A stretch of 64,000 nucleotides of DNA from Microvirga pakistanensis (GTDB lineage: Bacteria > Pseudomonadota > Alphaproteobacteria > Rhizobiales > Beijerinckiaceae): contig NZ_SPJX01000491.1 in assembly GCF_004458765.1 (NCBI RefSeq), forward strand, positions 1 to 64,000. Reading direction: 5' to 3'. The notes below the pieces were generated by a model. The model ran no database searches and had not been told where the DNA came from. It saw nothing but the letters and a program-made list of their open reading frames with translations. Positions within the stretch are counted from its first letter, which is position 1, and every line of letters starts with the position of its first letter. Below, one piece after another: positions 1-6,905 of this stretch. A program made the translations under genes and the position numbers.

Positions 1-94
1 GGTTCACCACCGGCTCCCCGTTGTTCAGGCGCCGCACCTCCGGGTCACGCCCCAGATTGCCCACCAAGATCACCTTGTTCACACTGCCCGCCAT
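1..94 (-). CDS. ssb: Single-stranded DNA-binding protein SSB, N-terminal part (runs off the window)
   Basis: Only the first 31 codons are inside the window, read leftwards from an ATG at 94. The N-terminus has the SSB OB-fold entry motif NKVILVGNLGRDPEVR followed by a short N/G-rich turn, which is diagnostic of bacterial SSB. SSB coats single-stranded DNA during replication, repair and recombination. A perfect alphaproteobacterial LexA box lies about 80 bp upstream of the start (173-187), so the gene is probably SOS-inducible, as is known for alphaproteobacterial ssb. A strong hairpin terminator at 262-287 separates it from the operon to its right, which is read in the same direction. An AGGAGGATG-like ribosome binding site precedes the start. 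Confidence 0.95.
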   Translation of the reverse strand, partial: MAGSVNKVILVGNLGRDPEVRRLNNGEPVVN

Positions 95-172
95 CGGACA
101 TCCTCCTGTTCGTCTCTCCCGAACGCGGTTCGGGTCTGCTGCACTCTCCTGCCCGAACGGGCATCGCCTATT

Positions 173-187
173 GTTCTACATTTGTTC
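173..187. promoter_or_regulatory. LexA (SOS) box upstream of ssb
   Basis: GTTCTACATTTGTTC is an exact match to the alphaproteobacterial LexA direct repeat GTTC-N7-GTTC. It lies about 80 bp upstream of the ssb start codon. It is one of four exact boxes in the first 6.2 kb. SOS control is inferred from the site, not shown. Confidence 0.85.
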
Positions 188-261
188 TTGAAAAAACTCA
201 AGGATTAAAGAACGGGAGGGGGATGGCTGCGCGGAGAAGGGGGGAGCACATGTCCCAAACG

Positions 262-287
262 AAAAGAGCGGCGAAGGTTCGCCGCTC
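262..287 (-). terminator. Rho-independent terminator of the 1658-to-314 minus-strand operon
   Basis: A perfect 10-bp inverted repeat (266-275 with 278-287) has a two-base GG loop. Read on the minus strand it is followed by TTTT (262-265 on the plus strand). It lies just downstream of the stop codon at 314 and insulates ssb from that operon. Confidence 0.8.
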
Positions 288-313
288 CTCGGATCTTGCC
301 GTGGATCCTGCCG

Positions 314-589
314 TTACTCGGCAGCCTGAAGATAGACCACCTTGGACTGCTCGCTCTGAACCTCGCGCAGGGTGCGGGCCATGTAGGTCAGCTGCTCGAT
401 GGCCTTGTCGAGATCGGCCTTCGTGCCCTGGCTGAGATCATAGGCCTCACGGCCCCGGTAGAGGCGATTGACCTGGCTTTCCATATCGACGGCAGCTTCG
501 CGGATACGGTGGACGAGAGTGTCGGCGATGACATTCGCGTTGCCGTCCACAACACAGAAGCCGACATCGCTTGCACGGACCTTCGACAT
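314..589 (-). CDS. Conserved small protein, 91 aa, last gene of the SOS-marked operon
   Basis: I do not recognise a named family. The 91-residue product starts MSKVRASDVGFCVVDGNANV and is helical, acidic and soluble, with no signal peptide or membrane segment. The ATG at 589 is chosen because an AAGAAGAAGAGG ribosome binding site precedes it; the frame stays open further upstream but would overlap the neighbouring gene. It is the third gene after the 205-aa and helix-hairpin-helix genes, 32 bp after the latter, and is followed by a terminator. The context suggests a role in DNA damage response, but nothing in the sequence shows a biochemical function. Confidence 0.75.
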   Translation of the reverse strand: MSKVRASDVGFCVVDGNANVIADTLVHRIREAAVDMESQVNRLYRGREAYDLSQGTKADLDKAIEQLTYMARTLREVQSEQSKVVYLQAAE

Positions 590-621
590 GAATTGAACCT
601 CTTCTTCTTGTTGTTTCTTGC

Positions 622-1035
622 TCAAGCAACGGCCTTGTCGCGAAGCTCGCCATGAAGGCCGAGGCGGCGCGCCAGGGAGTGTTTCGTCACCGGCCCGATC
701 CCCGGAAGCGCGCTCAGGAAACGCAGCTTGTCCGCGGCTTCGGCGTAGTCTTGAAAGAGCTGCTCGCGCTCGCGCCACACCTGATCGATGGCGTCAGCCT
801 TGGCCGGGTGGCGGAAGCCGACGCGAGCGGTCGAGCCGCATGCAAGCGCGCGCATGCAGCGCTCGAACGTGCGACGGCCGACGCTCGGCGTGACGCTCGC
901 ATGGCAGATGGTGGCGATCACGCTTTCGGCAAACGCCTCGGCCGTCTCGGGCGCGCAGAGATCCATGCGGGAAGCATCCCCTTGCGGAGCGCTCCAACCG
1001 GGCAGGGACCTCTCATCGTGCCATAGGCTTGGCAT
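622..1035 (-). CDS. Helix-hairpin-helix protein, 137 aa, in SOS-marked operon
   Basis: The C-terminal part carries a helix-hairpin-helix signature (LPGIGPVTKHSLARRLGL, about residues 109-126), the non-specific DNA-backbone binding element found in DNA glycosylases, RuvA and nucleases. The rest is helical with several conserved-looking cysteines and arginines (ATICHASVTPSVGRRTFERC). No catalytic Asp of the HhH-GPD type follows the hairpin, because the protein ends 11 residues after it. The start at 1035 lies 5 nt past the stop of the 205-aa gene and has an AAGGTGA ribosome binding site inside that gene's end, so translation is probably coupled. The likely role is binding branched or damaged DNA; this is inference. 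Confidence 0.75.
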   Translation of the reverse strand: MPSLWHDERSLPGWSAPQGDASRMDLCAPETAEAFAESVIATICHASVTPSVGRRTFERCMRALACGSTARVGFRHPAKADAIDQVWREREQLFQDYAEAADKLRFLSALPGIGPVTKHSLARRLGLHGELRDKAVA

Positions 1036-1040
1036 TCACA

Positions 1041-1658
1041 TCACCTTATGTTCCAGGCTGCCTGCAGCAGTCGAACGAGCTTCGTTCCCGTCCTGCGAAT
1101 TCGATACGGTGCCTGCCGTGCGAGAGCCGGAGCCTTCTCCATGGCATAGCGTGCAGAGCGGATGCGTGTGGTTGTCGAAAATGGGCGCGCGCCTGATGGA
1201 GTGCGGATGCGCCAGCTATCGTCGAGCTTGCGAAAACCCTCGTCCTGCAAGGACTTCTCCGTAAAACCCGGCTCCACGAAGATGGGTGTTTGACCCTCAT
1301 TTCGCAAGGCTTCCGTCATCCCGGGAGAGGAGTTTCGCGAGGTGCGGTCGAGGTTGCGGCTCACGTGCGGCCAAGCTGAAATGTCGCGGCGCGCCACCTT
1401 GAATGTCTGTGCGAGCTCCGCGCCCGTTTCGACATGGTAGACGGAAGCCGCGCAGGAGAAGGCTTCCGCGAATGGTGCCATGGCACACCAGCTTTTCTCG
1501 GCCATGTGCAGCGGCCACGTCCACAGGCCGTCCTCCCGGCGTTGGCCGAGACTCTCGCGCTCGATGAAGTAGCCGGTCGTCTTGTGCTCGAGCCCATCCT
1601 CCGTCACGAGCCATTCCTCGTTCTCGAAGATCGGGCGAACATCCGTCATGGCGCTCAT
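1041..1658 (-). CDS. Hypothetical protein, 205 aa, first gene of SOS-marked operon
   Basis: No family is recognised. The N-terminal half is rich in Trp, Glu and His (FENEEWLVTEDGLEHKTTGY, then WTWPLHMAEKSW), and the C-terminal half is basic (many Arg), which would suit nucleic-acid contact. There is no signal peptide or membrane segment. The start at 1658 has AAGGA with a 7-nt spacer. A second Met three residues later is possible. The gene heads a three-gene operon with the helix-hairpin-helix and 91-aa genes. A LexA box lies 125 bp upstream of the start, and three 17-bp tandem repeats lie between the box and the start codon. Confidence 0.7.
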   Translation of the reverse strand: MSAMTDVRPIFENEEWLVTEDGLEHKTTGYFIERESLGQRREDGLWTWPLHMAEKSWCAMAPFAEAFSCAASVYHVETGAELAQTFKVARRDISAWPHVSRNLDRTSRNSSPGMTEALRNEGQTPIFVEPGFTEKSLQDEGFRKLDDSWRIRTPSGARPFSTTTRIRSARYAMEKAPALARQAPYRIRRTGTKLVRLLQAAWNIR

Positions 1659-1681
1659 ACCATCATCCTTCCGGCGCGGAG

Positions 1682-1732
1682 CCTACTTGGCCCGAGAACC
1701 TGCTTGGTCCAGAAACCTGCTTGGCCCTGGAG
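1682..1732. repeat. Three tandem 17-bp repeats in the leader of the 205-aa gene
   Basis: Three head-to-tail units begin CCTACTTGGCCC (1682), CCTGCTTGGTCC (1699) and CCTGCTTGGCCC (1716), each 17 bp, with a few substitutions in the last five bases. They sit between the LexA box (1783-1797) and the start codon at 1658, so they would lie in the mRNA leader or next to the promoter. The function is unknown. Confidence 0.7.
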
Positions 1733-1782
1733 CTTCGTCGGCCCAAGGGCGCTGCCCACGAAGCAGCATCTGCTTGATGAGC

Positions 1783-1797
1783 GAACAAAACAAGAAC
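1783..1797. promoter_or_regulatory. LexA (SOS) box between the two divergent DNA-processing operons
   Basis: GAACAAAACAAGAAC is an exact GAAC-N7-GAAC match. It lies 125 bp before the minus-strand start at 1658 and about 200 bp before the plus-strand start at 2000, inside the 341-bp divergent intergenic region. It may control either or both operons. I saw no second LexA box nearer to 2000. Apart from this box and the tandem repeats, the gap holds only a short GGAG...CTCC inverted repeat near 1854-1867. Confidence 0.8.
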
Positions 1798-1999
1798 ATA
1801 ATGCCAGACGGTGGCGTGTCAAGCAAAGTTCGTTGGCTGGGACTGTAATCTTGGAGTAACCGCTCCTATGTGGAGGTCTGGATGGCGGGATTGAAGAGAT
1901 GGTCCTCAATCCAGAGCGAAATAAGACGAAGACGTTGCGACGAAATATCGCCGTTCTAAACTGAAGCTGGACCATTCATCTACAGCGGAGCTTTTGCCT

Positions 2000-2296
2000 A
2001 TGACGAGCCAGACACGCCTGGAATCGGACAGCCTCAGGCGTCTCGAAACCCTGCGCAAAACCTTCGACAAGCTCCGGGCGGACAGGATTCGTGCGGAAGG
2101 CGAGGTCGAGCGCCTGGCGCGCGATCTCGACGAGGCGAAAGCGCTCGCAAGGGCCGAGCTCGGCACCGACGACGAGGTAGAGATCCGCGCCCTCATCGAA
2201 GCAGCCACCGCGCAGAATGCGAAGCTCGTCGACGAATTCGACGCCGCGTTGCGTGACGTCGAGACGAGCCTGCGGCGGCTCGGAGACGAGCGTTGA
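2000..2296 (+). CDS. Small coiled-coil protein, 98 aa, upstream of the permuted Rad50-like gene
   Basis: The product is almost entirely charged heptad-like helix (for example RLETLRKTFDKLRADRIRAE), consistent with a coiled coil and no globular domain. The ATG at 2000 is preferred because GGAG lies 9 nt upstream; a TTG six bases earlier is possible. Its stop overlaps the next start as TGATG (2294-2298), so it is translationally coupled to the Rad50-like ATPase. The ATPase has a short N-terminal coil (about 55 residues) against a long C-terminal coil (about 190). This protein is therefore a plausible separate segment of, or partner to, the coiled-coil arm. That is inference. Confidence 0.8.
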   Translation: MTSQTRLESDSLRRLETLRKTFDKLRADRIRAEGEVERLARDLDEAKALARAELGTDDEVEIRALIEAATAQNAKLVDEFDAALRDVETSLRRLGDER

Positions 2297-4125
2297 TGGA
2301 GCGCTCGATCGAACACGACCTCGCCCGTGTAGGGTCCTCTCTCGCGCGGCTGGAGGGGCGGCGCGATGCGATGGCGCTGCGCCTCGCGGAGCTGACACGC
2401 GAGATCGAGCTCGCGAAAGGGCGGCTTGCGGTCAAGGACGAGGTCGAGGGCTTCATCGAGGCCGTGCACGGCAGCGCCAGCCGCCGCAACCTTGCGGCCT
2501 TCGAGACCTTGCTGACGGCGCTCGTGCAGGAGGTGCTGCCCGGAGAGAAGCCGGTCGCGCTGGAGCTGTCGACCGAGCGCGGCCTGGCCTCTCTCGACAT
2601 CTGCGTGCGCCGCCCGGACGGAACGCTCGAGGATGTGCTGGAGGACAACGGCGGCGCGCTCACCAACGTGGTCGGCATGGCGCTGCGGCTCATCGCGGTC
2701 GTCAAGGCGGACGTTGCGCGCTTCCTCGCCTTGGACGAGGCCGATTGCTGGATCGCGCCGGATCGGGTCTCCTCTTTCTACAGGGTCCTCGAGGACGGGG
2801 CGGCACGCCTCGGCGTGCAGTGCTTCGCCGTGTCCCACCACGACCTGTCCCAGTTCTCCGACAAATTTCACATCGCGCGGATCGTTGGCGAGCCGGTCGG
2901 CGGCGTCGACGTGCAATCCGCCGATTGCAGCGGGGCCTGGGACGACACGCAGCCGGGCCTGCGCTTCATTCGCCTCGTCAATGTTCAGGCCTACCGGGAC
3001 ACCACGCTTCCCTTGAGCCCCGGTGTCAATGCGCTGATCGGACCCAACAACCGCGGCAAATCCACCTTCATCCGCGCGCTGCGGGCCGTGTTCTACGGCG
3101 AGGCGCGCGACAGCCTGGTGCGGGCTGGCGCGAAATCCGCGATCGTCGAGATCGGCGTCGCGGGCAGGCGGATCTTGCGCTTCACCCGTCAGCCGCGCCG
3201 ATCGCCTGTGAACATCTGGTCCCTGCACGAGGCGGATGGATCTATCGTGGAGGAGAAGGGCATGCGCTACGAAACCGGCGGGCGCAATGTGCCCGACTGG
3301 GTCGGCGATCTCATGCGCATCACCAAGGTGGAGGATCTCGACGTTCATATCGCGCATCAGAAGTTTCCGGTGTTCCTCCTGGGTGAAACCGCTTCGCGAC
3401 GCTCGGCCGTTCTCTCCATCGGGCAGGAGGCGAGCTACATCCGCGACATGCTGATGATCCATCGCGAGCGCTGCACCCGCGACAATGCCACCGTCCGCAA
3501 CGGCGAGCGGGAGCTGGCTTCTCTCCAGGAGACGCTCGCAAGCCTCGAGGGCATCGGTGCGCTGAAGGGCCGGTTGAGCGCTCTGAGGGAGCAGGCGCGG
3601 CAGATCGCGGCCGGGTCGGACCGTCTGCGGAACCTGCAGGATCATGCGATGCGGCTGGCGCAGCTTGCCCGTCAGCTCGCGGCGGCCCGGGCCCGTGTGG
3701 AGGCGACCCGTGCGCTGCCGTCGCCGGATCGGATCGCCGATCTCACGCGCCGGATCGAGCATGCCCGTGAACGGGAGCGGATCGGCCGCCAGGTTCTTCA
3801 GCTCGGCAGGGAGCTGGCCTCGGGCCAGACACGCTTGGCCGCGCTCCGCTCCTTGCCCGATGAAGCCCCGGCTCTTGAAAGCACGGTCCACGCACAAAAC
3901 ATGATGAAGCGCCTTGCCGATCTGCGCAGCGCCGCTCTCATCGCGAGAAGCCGTGTGGCGCAGATCGATGAAGGAATCGCATCCGTGCAGGCCGAGATGG
4001 CGCGCTTCGTCGAGGAGACCGGCGGGCTGTGCCCGACCTGCGGCTCTCCGGTGAGCCCGGAGAACCTCCTGGACCACCACGCCCATTCCTCTCATCCCTC
4101 GCCGTCGGAGCGGCTGACCGCATGA
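2296..4125 (+). CDS. Circularly permuted Rad50/SbcC-like ATPase with C-terminal zinc hook, 609 aa
   Basis: The ABC-type ATPase motifs occur in swapped order. Using Met-2296 as residue 1, there is a short coil (1-58), a degenerate signature region (NGGALTNVVGMALRL, about 118-132), Walker B FLALDEAD (about 143-150) and a His switch AVSHHD (about 178-183). Only after these comes the N-lobe: Walker A GPNNRGKST (about 249-257) and a Q-loop-like IAHQKFPVFL (about 352-361). A long coil (about 385-575) then ends in a zinc-hook motif CPTC (about 579-582), 30 residues before the stop. Normal Rad50/SbcC runs Walker A, coil, hook, coil, signature, Walker B. Here the chain is opened at the hook. The start overlaps the upstream stop (TGATG), and the stop overlaps the Mre11-like start (ATGA). 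It probably powers end processing with that nuclease. Confidence 0.85.
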   Translation: MERSIEHDLARVGSSLARLEGRRDAMALRLAELTREIELAKGRLAVKDEVEGFIEAVHGSASRRNLAAFETLLTALVQEVLPGEKPVALELSTERGLASLDICVRRPDGTLEDVLEDNGGALTNVVGMALRLIAVVKADVARFLALDEADCWIAPDRVSSFYRVLEDGAARLGVQCFAVSHHDLSQFSDKFHIARIVGEPVGGVDVQSADCSGAWDDTQPGLRFIRLVNVQAYRDTTLPLSPGVNALIGPNNRGKSTFIRALRAVFYGEARDSLVRAGAKSAIVEIGVAGRRILRFTRQPRRSPVNIWSLHEADGSIVEEKGMRYETGGRNVPDWVGDLMRITKVEDLDVHIAHQKFPVFLLGETASRRSAVLSIGQEASYIRDMLMIHRERCTRDNATVRNGERELASLQETLASLEGIGALKGRLSALREQARQIAAGSDRLRNLQDHAMRLAQLARQLAAARARVEATRALPSPDRIADLTRRIEHARERERIGRQVLQLGRELASGQTRLAALRSLPDEAPALESTVHAQNMMKRLADLRSAALIARSRVAQIDEGIASVQAEMARFVEETGGLCPTCGSPVSPENLLDHHAHSSHPSPSERLTA

Positions 4126-5120
4126 TCCTGTCCGGAGATCGTCTCTCGCCCGTTTCCTGCAACGGGCTTCTCGTCATCGGGGACCCGCATGTGGGATCAA
4201 GACGCCCGGGGCGGCGCAGGGACACCGTGTGGCCGCAGGCCGTGCTCGCCAAGCTCGACCGTTGCGTCGCCATCGCCAACGAGCGCGATCTGGCGCCTGT
4301 CATCCTGGGAGACCTGTTCGACCGGCCCGTGGAGCCGGACGAGGCGCTGAAGAACCAGCTCATCCGCATTCTCAAGAGCTTTCGCCGCCGGCCGCTCGTG
4401 AATGTGGGCAACCACGACATCCAGCACACAACGCTCACCGACGGCGATACCCTGTCGCTGCTCGGGATCTGCGACGTGGTCGATGTGGTGGCCACGTCCG
4501 CTCCCGTGGCGGAGTTCCACATCGGCGGACGGCGTCTGGGCGTGGGCATGACGCCCTACGGCCAGGCGATCCCCACGGATGCGCGCGGCTCCTTCACGGG
4601 GGTCGACCTGCACGCCTGGTTCACCCATCACGACATCGCCTTCGACGGCGGCTATCCGGGCGCAGTGCCGCCCTTCGCGGTGGAGGGCTGCGACGTGCTC
4701 ATCAACGGGCACATCCACAAGACGCAGAAGGCCGTGCTGGCCGGGCGCACGCGCTGGCTGAACCCCGGCAACATCAACCGTCAGTCGGTGGATCTCGCAG
4801 ACCACGTTCCGCGCGCCTGGATCCTCGACGCGGGCGGGGACCTGGAAGCCCAGGAGCTGCCGCACGAGCGCAACGTGTTCGACCTCACGGGACGGATCGT
4901 GGAGGCCGCCGATGGTGGCGCGGTGGCGCGGGCGGTGGAGAGTGCCTTCGTGACGCTGCTGCAGGCGGAATCCTCGACCGAGCTGAAACGCAGCGGCGAC
5001 GGCTCCATCGTGCGGGATGAGATCGAGGCGAAGTTCGCCGAGGACCAGACGCCGGATGCCGTGCGCGCCATCGTGCGCTCGCTCCTGAGCGAGGCGGTGG
5101 AGCGGCACGCCGGGTCTTAG
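4122..5120 (+). CDS. Mre11/SbcD-like metallophosphoesterase (DNA nuclease), 332 aa
   Basis: All calcineurin-like phosphoesterase motifs are present: GDPHVG (20-25, Asp21 and His23), GDLFDRP (63-69), GNHD (96-99), a His pair in FTHHD (169-170) and GHIH (196-199). Order and spacing match Mre11/SbcD nucleases, which bind two Mn ions and cut DNA ends. About 90 residues follow the catalytic domain, rich in charged helix (ending near RSLLSEAVERH), and may form the capping or ATPase-binding region. The ATG at 4122 overlaps the stop of the Rad50-like gene (ATGA), so the two are co-translated. The partner gene makes an SbcCD/MR-type complex very likely. Confidence 0.88.
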   Translation: MILSGDRLSPVSCNGLLVIGDPHVGSRRPGRRRDTVWPQAVLAKLDRCVAIANERDLAPVILGDLFDRPVEPDEALKNQLIRILKSFRRRPLVNVGNHDIQHTTLTDGDTLSLLGICDVVDVVATSAPVAEFHIGGRRLGVGMTPYGQAIPTDARGSFTGVDLHAWFTHHDIAFDGGYPGAVPPFAVEGCDVLINGHIHKTQKAVLAGRTRWLNPGNINRQSVDLADHVPRAWILDAGGDLEAQELPHERNVFDLTGRIVEAADGGAVARAVESAFVTLLQAESSTELKRSGDGSIVRDEIEAKFAEDQTPDAVRAIVRSLLSEAVERHAGS

Positions 5121-5214
5121 AGCTGTTCCACTGGCGTGGAATCATCTCCCTTCCTGGGTGTACCGCATTTTTCGGTCGGCGAGCCGGATCCACTTCGCCG
5201 AAGAATGCTCTAGA
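5120..5214. repeat. Intergenic palindromic repeat between the Mre11-like and TnsA-like genes
   Basis: There are two modules. One is AGAGCTGTTCCA...TGGAATCA after the stop at 5120. The other runs about 5163-5214, with GGCGAGCCGGATCC and ACTTCGCCG arms ending in ATGCTCTAGA. The sequence type is widespread between alphaproteobacterial genes (recognised from memory, not searched). Its terminal CTAG supplies the TAG stop codon (5212-5210, minus strand) of the TnsA-like gene. Confidence 0.6.
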
Positions 5215-5860
5215 ACGCAAAGGGATCCGTGTAGGGAAGGCGGCGCCTGCGAACCTGCGTTTCAGGCAGGATCGGGCAGCTGATATCGACGGCGATCAAT
5301 CCCTCGCAGGCAAGCGCCAAAACGGCTGCGACGCCGTCCTGGGTGTTCATGACCGCGCCTGCGCAATCCACCAGACGCATGGTGCCGACCTCGTCGAGCT
5401 GGTGAAGAATGCGAACCCGGTCGCCGGCCGTTACAGGCGTGCGCTTGCAGGCCGTAATGAGACGCACGGTCGTAAAGCGCGGCTCCGCGCGGATGCTCGC
5501 GGCCGTCTCGATGGAGAAGTGGCGCCCGTCCTCGGAAACGAGGCCGTGGATCGCCGCTGTGCGAAGGGGATGGGTGAGAAGATCCTCGTCCGTCAGCACG
5601 TCGACGAGAAGGGATTGTCCGTCCCGGACGATCTCGAAATCGGCGATATGCTCGATCCTGCGCTCCCCGATCTCGAATTCCGCGGGATCGGCCGGCGCAC
5701 TTAGCGACTCGATCTCGGGATCGAGCTCGCAGATCGCGAGAAAGTCGGCAATGAGGCTGTTGCGATTGAGCGGCGTCGACGGGCGCTTCTGCGCACGCCG
5801 GGACCCCTGGCGCCGCTCGGGGCGGCGGTCGGACAAGTCGAGGATCGCTGGCGCTGACAT
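5210..5860 (-). CDS. TnsA-fold protein lacking catalytic residues, 216 aa, SOS-marked
   Basis: The layout matches TnsA-type endonucleases: a start helix (30-45), beta strands with HIADFEIVRDGQSLLVDVL (71-89), a FSIETAASIRAEP segment (115-127), then a C-terminal helical domain ending EGLIAVDISCPILPETQVRR (186-205). TnsA cuts DNA with a Glu, an Asp in the PDF-like motif and a Lys in VEVK. Here Asp74 of ADF remains, the expected first-helix Glu is not seen (NSLIADFL), and VEVK reads VDVL. The protein is therefore probably not a normal nuclease. The ATG at 5860 is chosen for its AGGAGG site; an upstream Met at 5899 has none. A LexA box lies about 80 bp upstream. No TnsB or other transposon genes are nearby. 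Fold assignment is by eye. Confidence 0.65.
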   Translation of the reverse strand: MSAPAILDLSDRRPERRQGSRRAQKRPSTPLNRNSLIADFLAICELDPEIESLSAPADPAEFEIGERRIEHIADFEIVRDGQSLLVDVLTDEDLLTHPLRTAAIHGLVSEDGRHFSIETAASIRAEPRFTTVRLITACKRTPVTAGDRVRILHQLDEVGTMRLVDCAGAVMNTQDGVAAVLALACEGLIAVDISCPILPETQVRRRRLPYTDPFAF

Positions 5861-5940
5861 CGGGCCTCCTGTGGGTGATGGATCGGCAGGAGAGGACAAT
5901 GCGCCGTTTGCGCTCGATCAAGTTTTACTCTCCGGCAAAA

Positions 5941-5955
5941 GAACAAATATGGAAC
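5941..5955. promoter_or_regulatory. LexA (SOS) box upstream of the TnsA-like gene
   Basis: GAACAAATATGGAAC is an exact GAAC-N7-GAAC match, 80 bp before the minus-strand start at 5860. It shares the 361-bp divergent intergenic region 5861-6221 with a second box at 6134-6148. Confidence 0.85.
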
Positions 5956-6133
5956 ATGGACCTTGAAGTCAAATCACAAAGAGGCAGGCCCGATCCATCG
6001 AAAGCCTTACCGCCAGCGCTGCCGAAGGAGGTATTGAGGCAAAATGACGCCGGTACTAAGCCTTTGAAGTCAAAGGGTTTTATCGCTCCGTTCAGGGGGC
6101 GTAGGTTGGACCCGGAGGGTCGAATCTGCTATA

Positions 6134-6148
6134 GAACAAACAACGAAC
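6134..6148. promoter_or_regulatory. LexA (SOS) box upstream of the candidate annealing-protein gene
   Basis: GAACAAACAACGAAC is an exact GAAC-N7-GAAC match, 73 bp before the plus-strand start at 6222. The rest of the 5861-6221 gap has no gene I can support; an open frame over 5875-6207 has no ribosome binding site and runs through both boxes. Confidence 0.85.
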
Positions 6149-6221
6149 GCCCTGCCTTTCGGAGGAGGCCTGAAGAAGAGCGTGGTACCGGTTTTGCGGG
6201 CAAATGAGAGATAGGAACGAG

Positions 6222-6890
6222 ATGAATACAGCAGACAAGAAGATTGCCGAGGTGCTTGCAAAATTCGACGAGCCGATGGCCGGCAACGTCTGGCGCGTCC
6301 AGGGCACGGCGGTGATTTATCACAAGACGCTCGAGCGCATTGCCGCCCAGGCGAAGATCAGCTTCGACGAGCCGAAGATCATCCGCGCCGAGCGCGACGA
6401 GGCCGTCATCCAGGTGACGGGCCGCATGGGCGAGCGGGTGGAATGGTCGATCGGCGAGGCTCTGATCGGCGTGAATTACAGGGTCTCCGGCAAGCAGGCG
6501 GCCTATGTCTACGCCATGGCCGAGAAGCGCGCGAAGGACCGGGTCATCCTCAAGCTCATCGAGCTGCATGGCTTCGTCTATTCGGAGGAAGAGGCCGACG
6601 AGTTCAAGCAGAGCCGTCCCGGATACGCCGAGCAGCCTGCCGAGATCGAGCGCCCCGAGGCCGAGAAGACCAAGGTCGAGGTGACCGCCGACGGCCATGG
6701 GGAAGAGGAGCTGAAGCAGAAGATCAAGAAGGCGAAGACCATCAACGCCGTCACGGATCTCATGCTTCACGCCGACACGCAGAAGCTCCTCTCCGGCCTG
6801 CCGGAAGGCATTCGCGACGAGATCCGCGACTTCGCCAAGGCACGGCTCGTGGAGCTGGGCTGGCCGACCAAGAAGGCGGCTGCGGCTTAA
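6222..6890 (+). CDS. Candidate single-strand annealing / recombination protein, 222 aa, SOS-marked
   Basis: The core runs from about residue 20 to 130. It has beta-rich segments (WRVQGTAVIYHKTLERIAAQ, then EAVIQVTGRMG) and then a strong helix block AYVYAMAEKRAKDRVILKLI (94-113) leading to HGFVYSEEEADEF (116-128). This pattern resembles the central helix of Rad52/Sak/Erf-type annealing proteins (a run like KR..TDA.KRAL..LG) and occurs in phage and rhizobial hypothetical proteins. A linker (130-160) precedes a second helical domain (160-212). Such proteins anneal SSB-coated strands, which would suit the neighbouring ssb and Rad50/Mre11-like genes. The start at 6222 has AGGA at a good distance; the Met at 6204 does not. 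Family assignment is tentative; the gene itself is clear. Confidence 0.6.
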   Translation: MNTADKKIAEVLAKFDEPMAGNVWRVQGTAVIYHKTLERIAAQAKISFDEPKIIRAERDEAVIQVTGRMGERVEWSIGEALIGVNYRVSGKQAAYVYAMAEKRAKDRVILKLIELHGFVYSEEEADEFKQSRPGYAEQPAEIERPEAEKTKVEVTADGHGEEELKQKIKKAKTINAVTDLMLHADTQKLLSGLPEGIRDEIRDFAKARLVELGWPTKKAAAA

Positions 6891-6905
6891 GGCTCTCCAT
6901 TCCGG

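Noticed and set aside
1906..4095. A 729-codon open frame on the minus strand
   Set aside because: It lies opposite the Rad50-like gene, has the His/Arg/Gly-rich composition of a GC-rich antisense shadow and no recognisable motif or binding site.
5210..5860. Remnant of a Tn7-like transposon
   Set aside because: No TnsB, TnsC, terminal repeats or target-site duplication were seen, and the gene has its own LexA box, which points to a resident role.
5875..6207. A 110-codon plus-strand open frame upstream of the annealing-protein gene
   Set aside because: It runs through two LexA boxes, has no ribosome binding site and shows no family resemblance.
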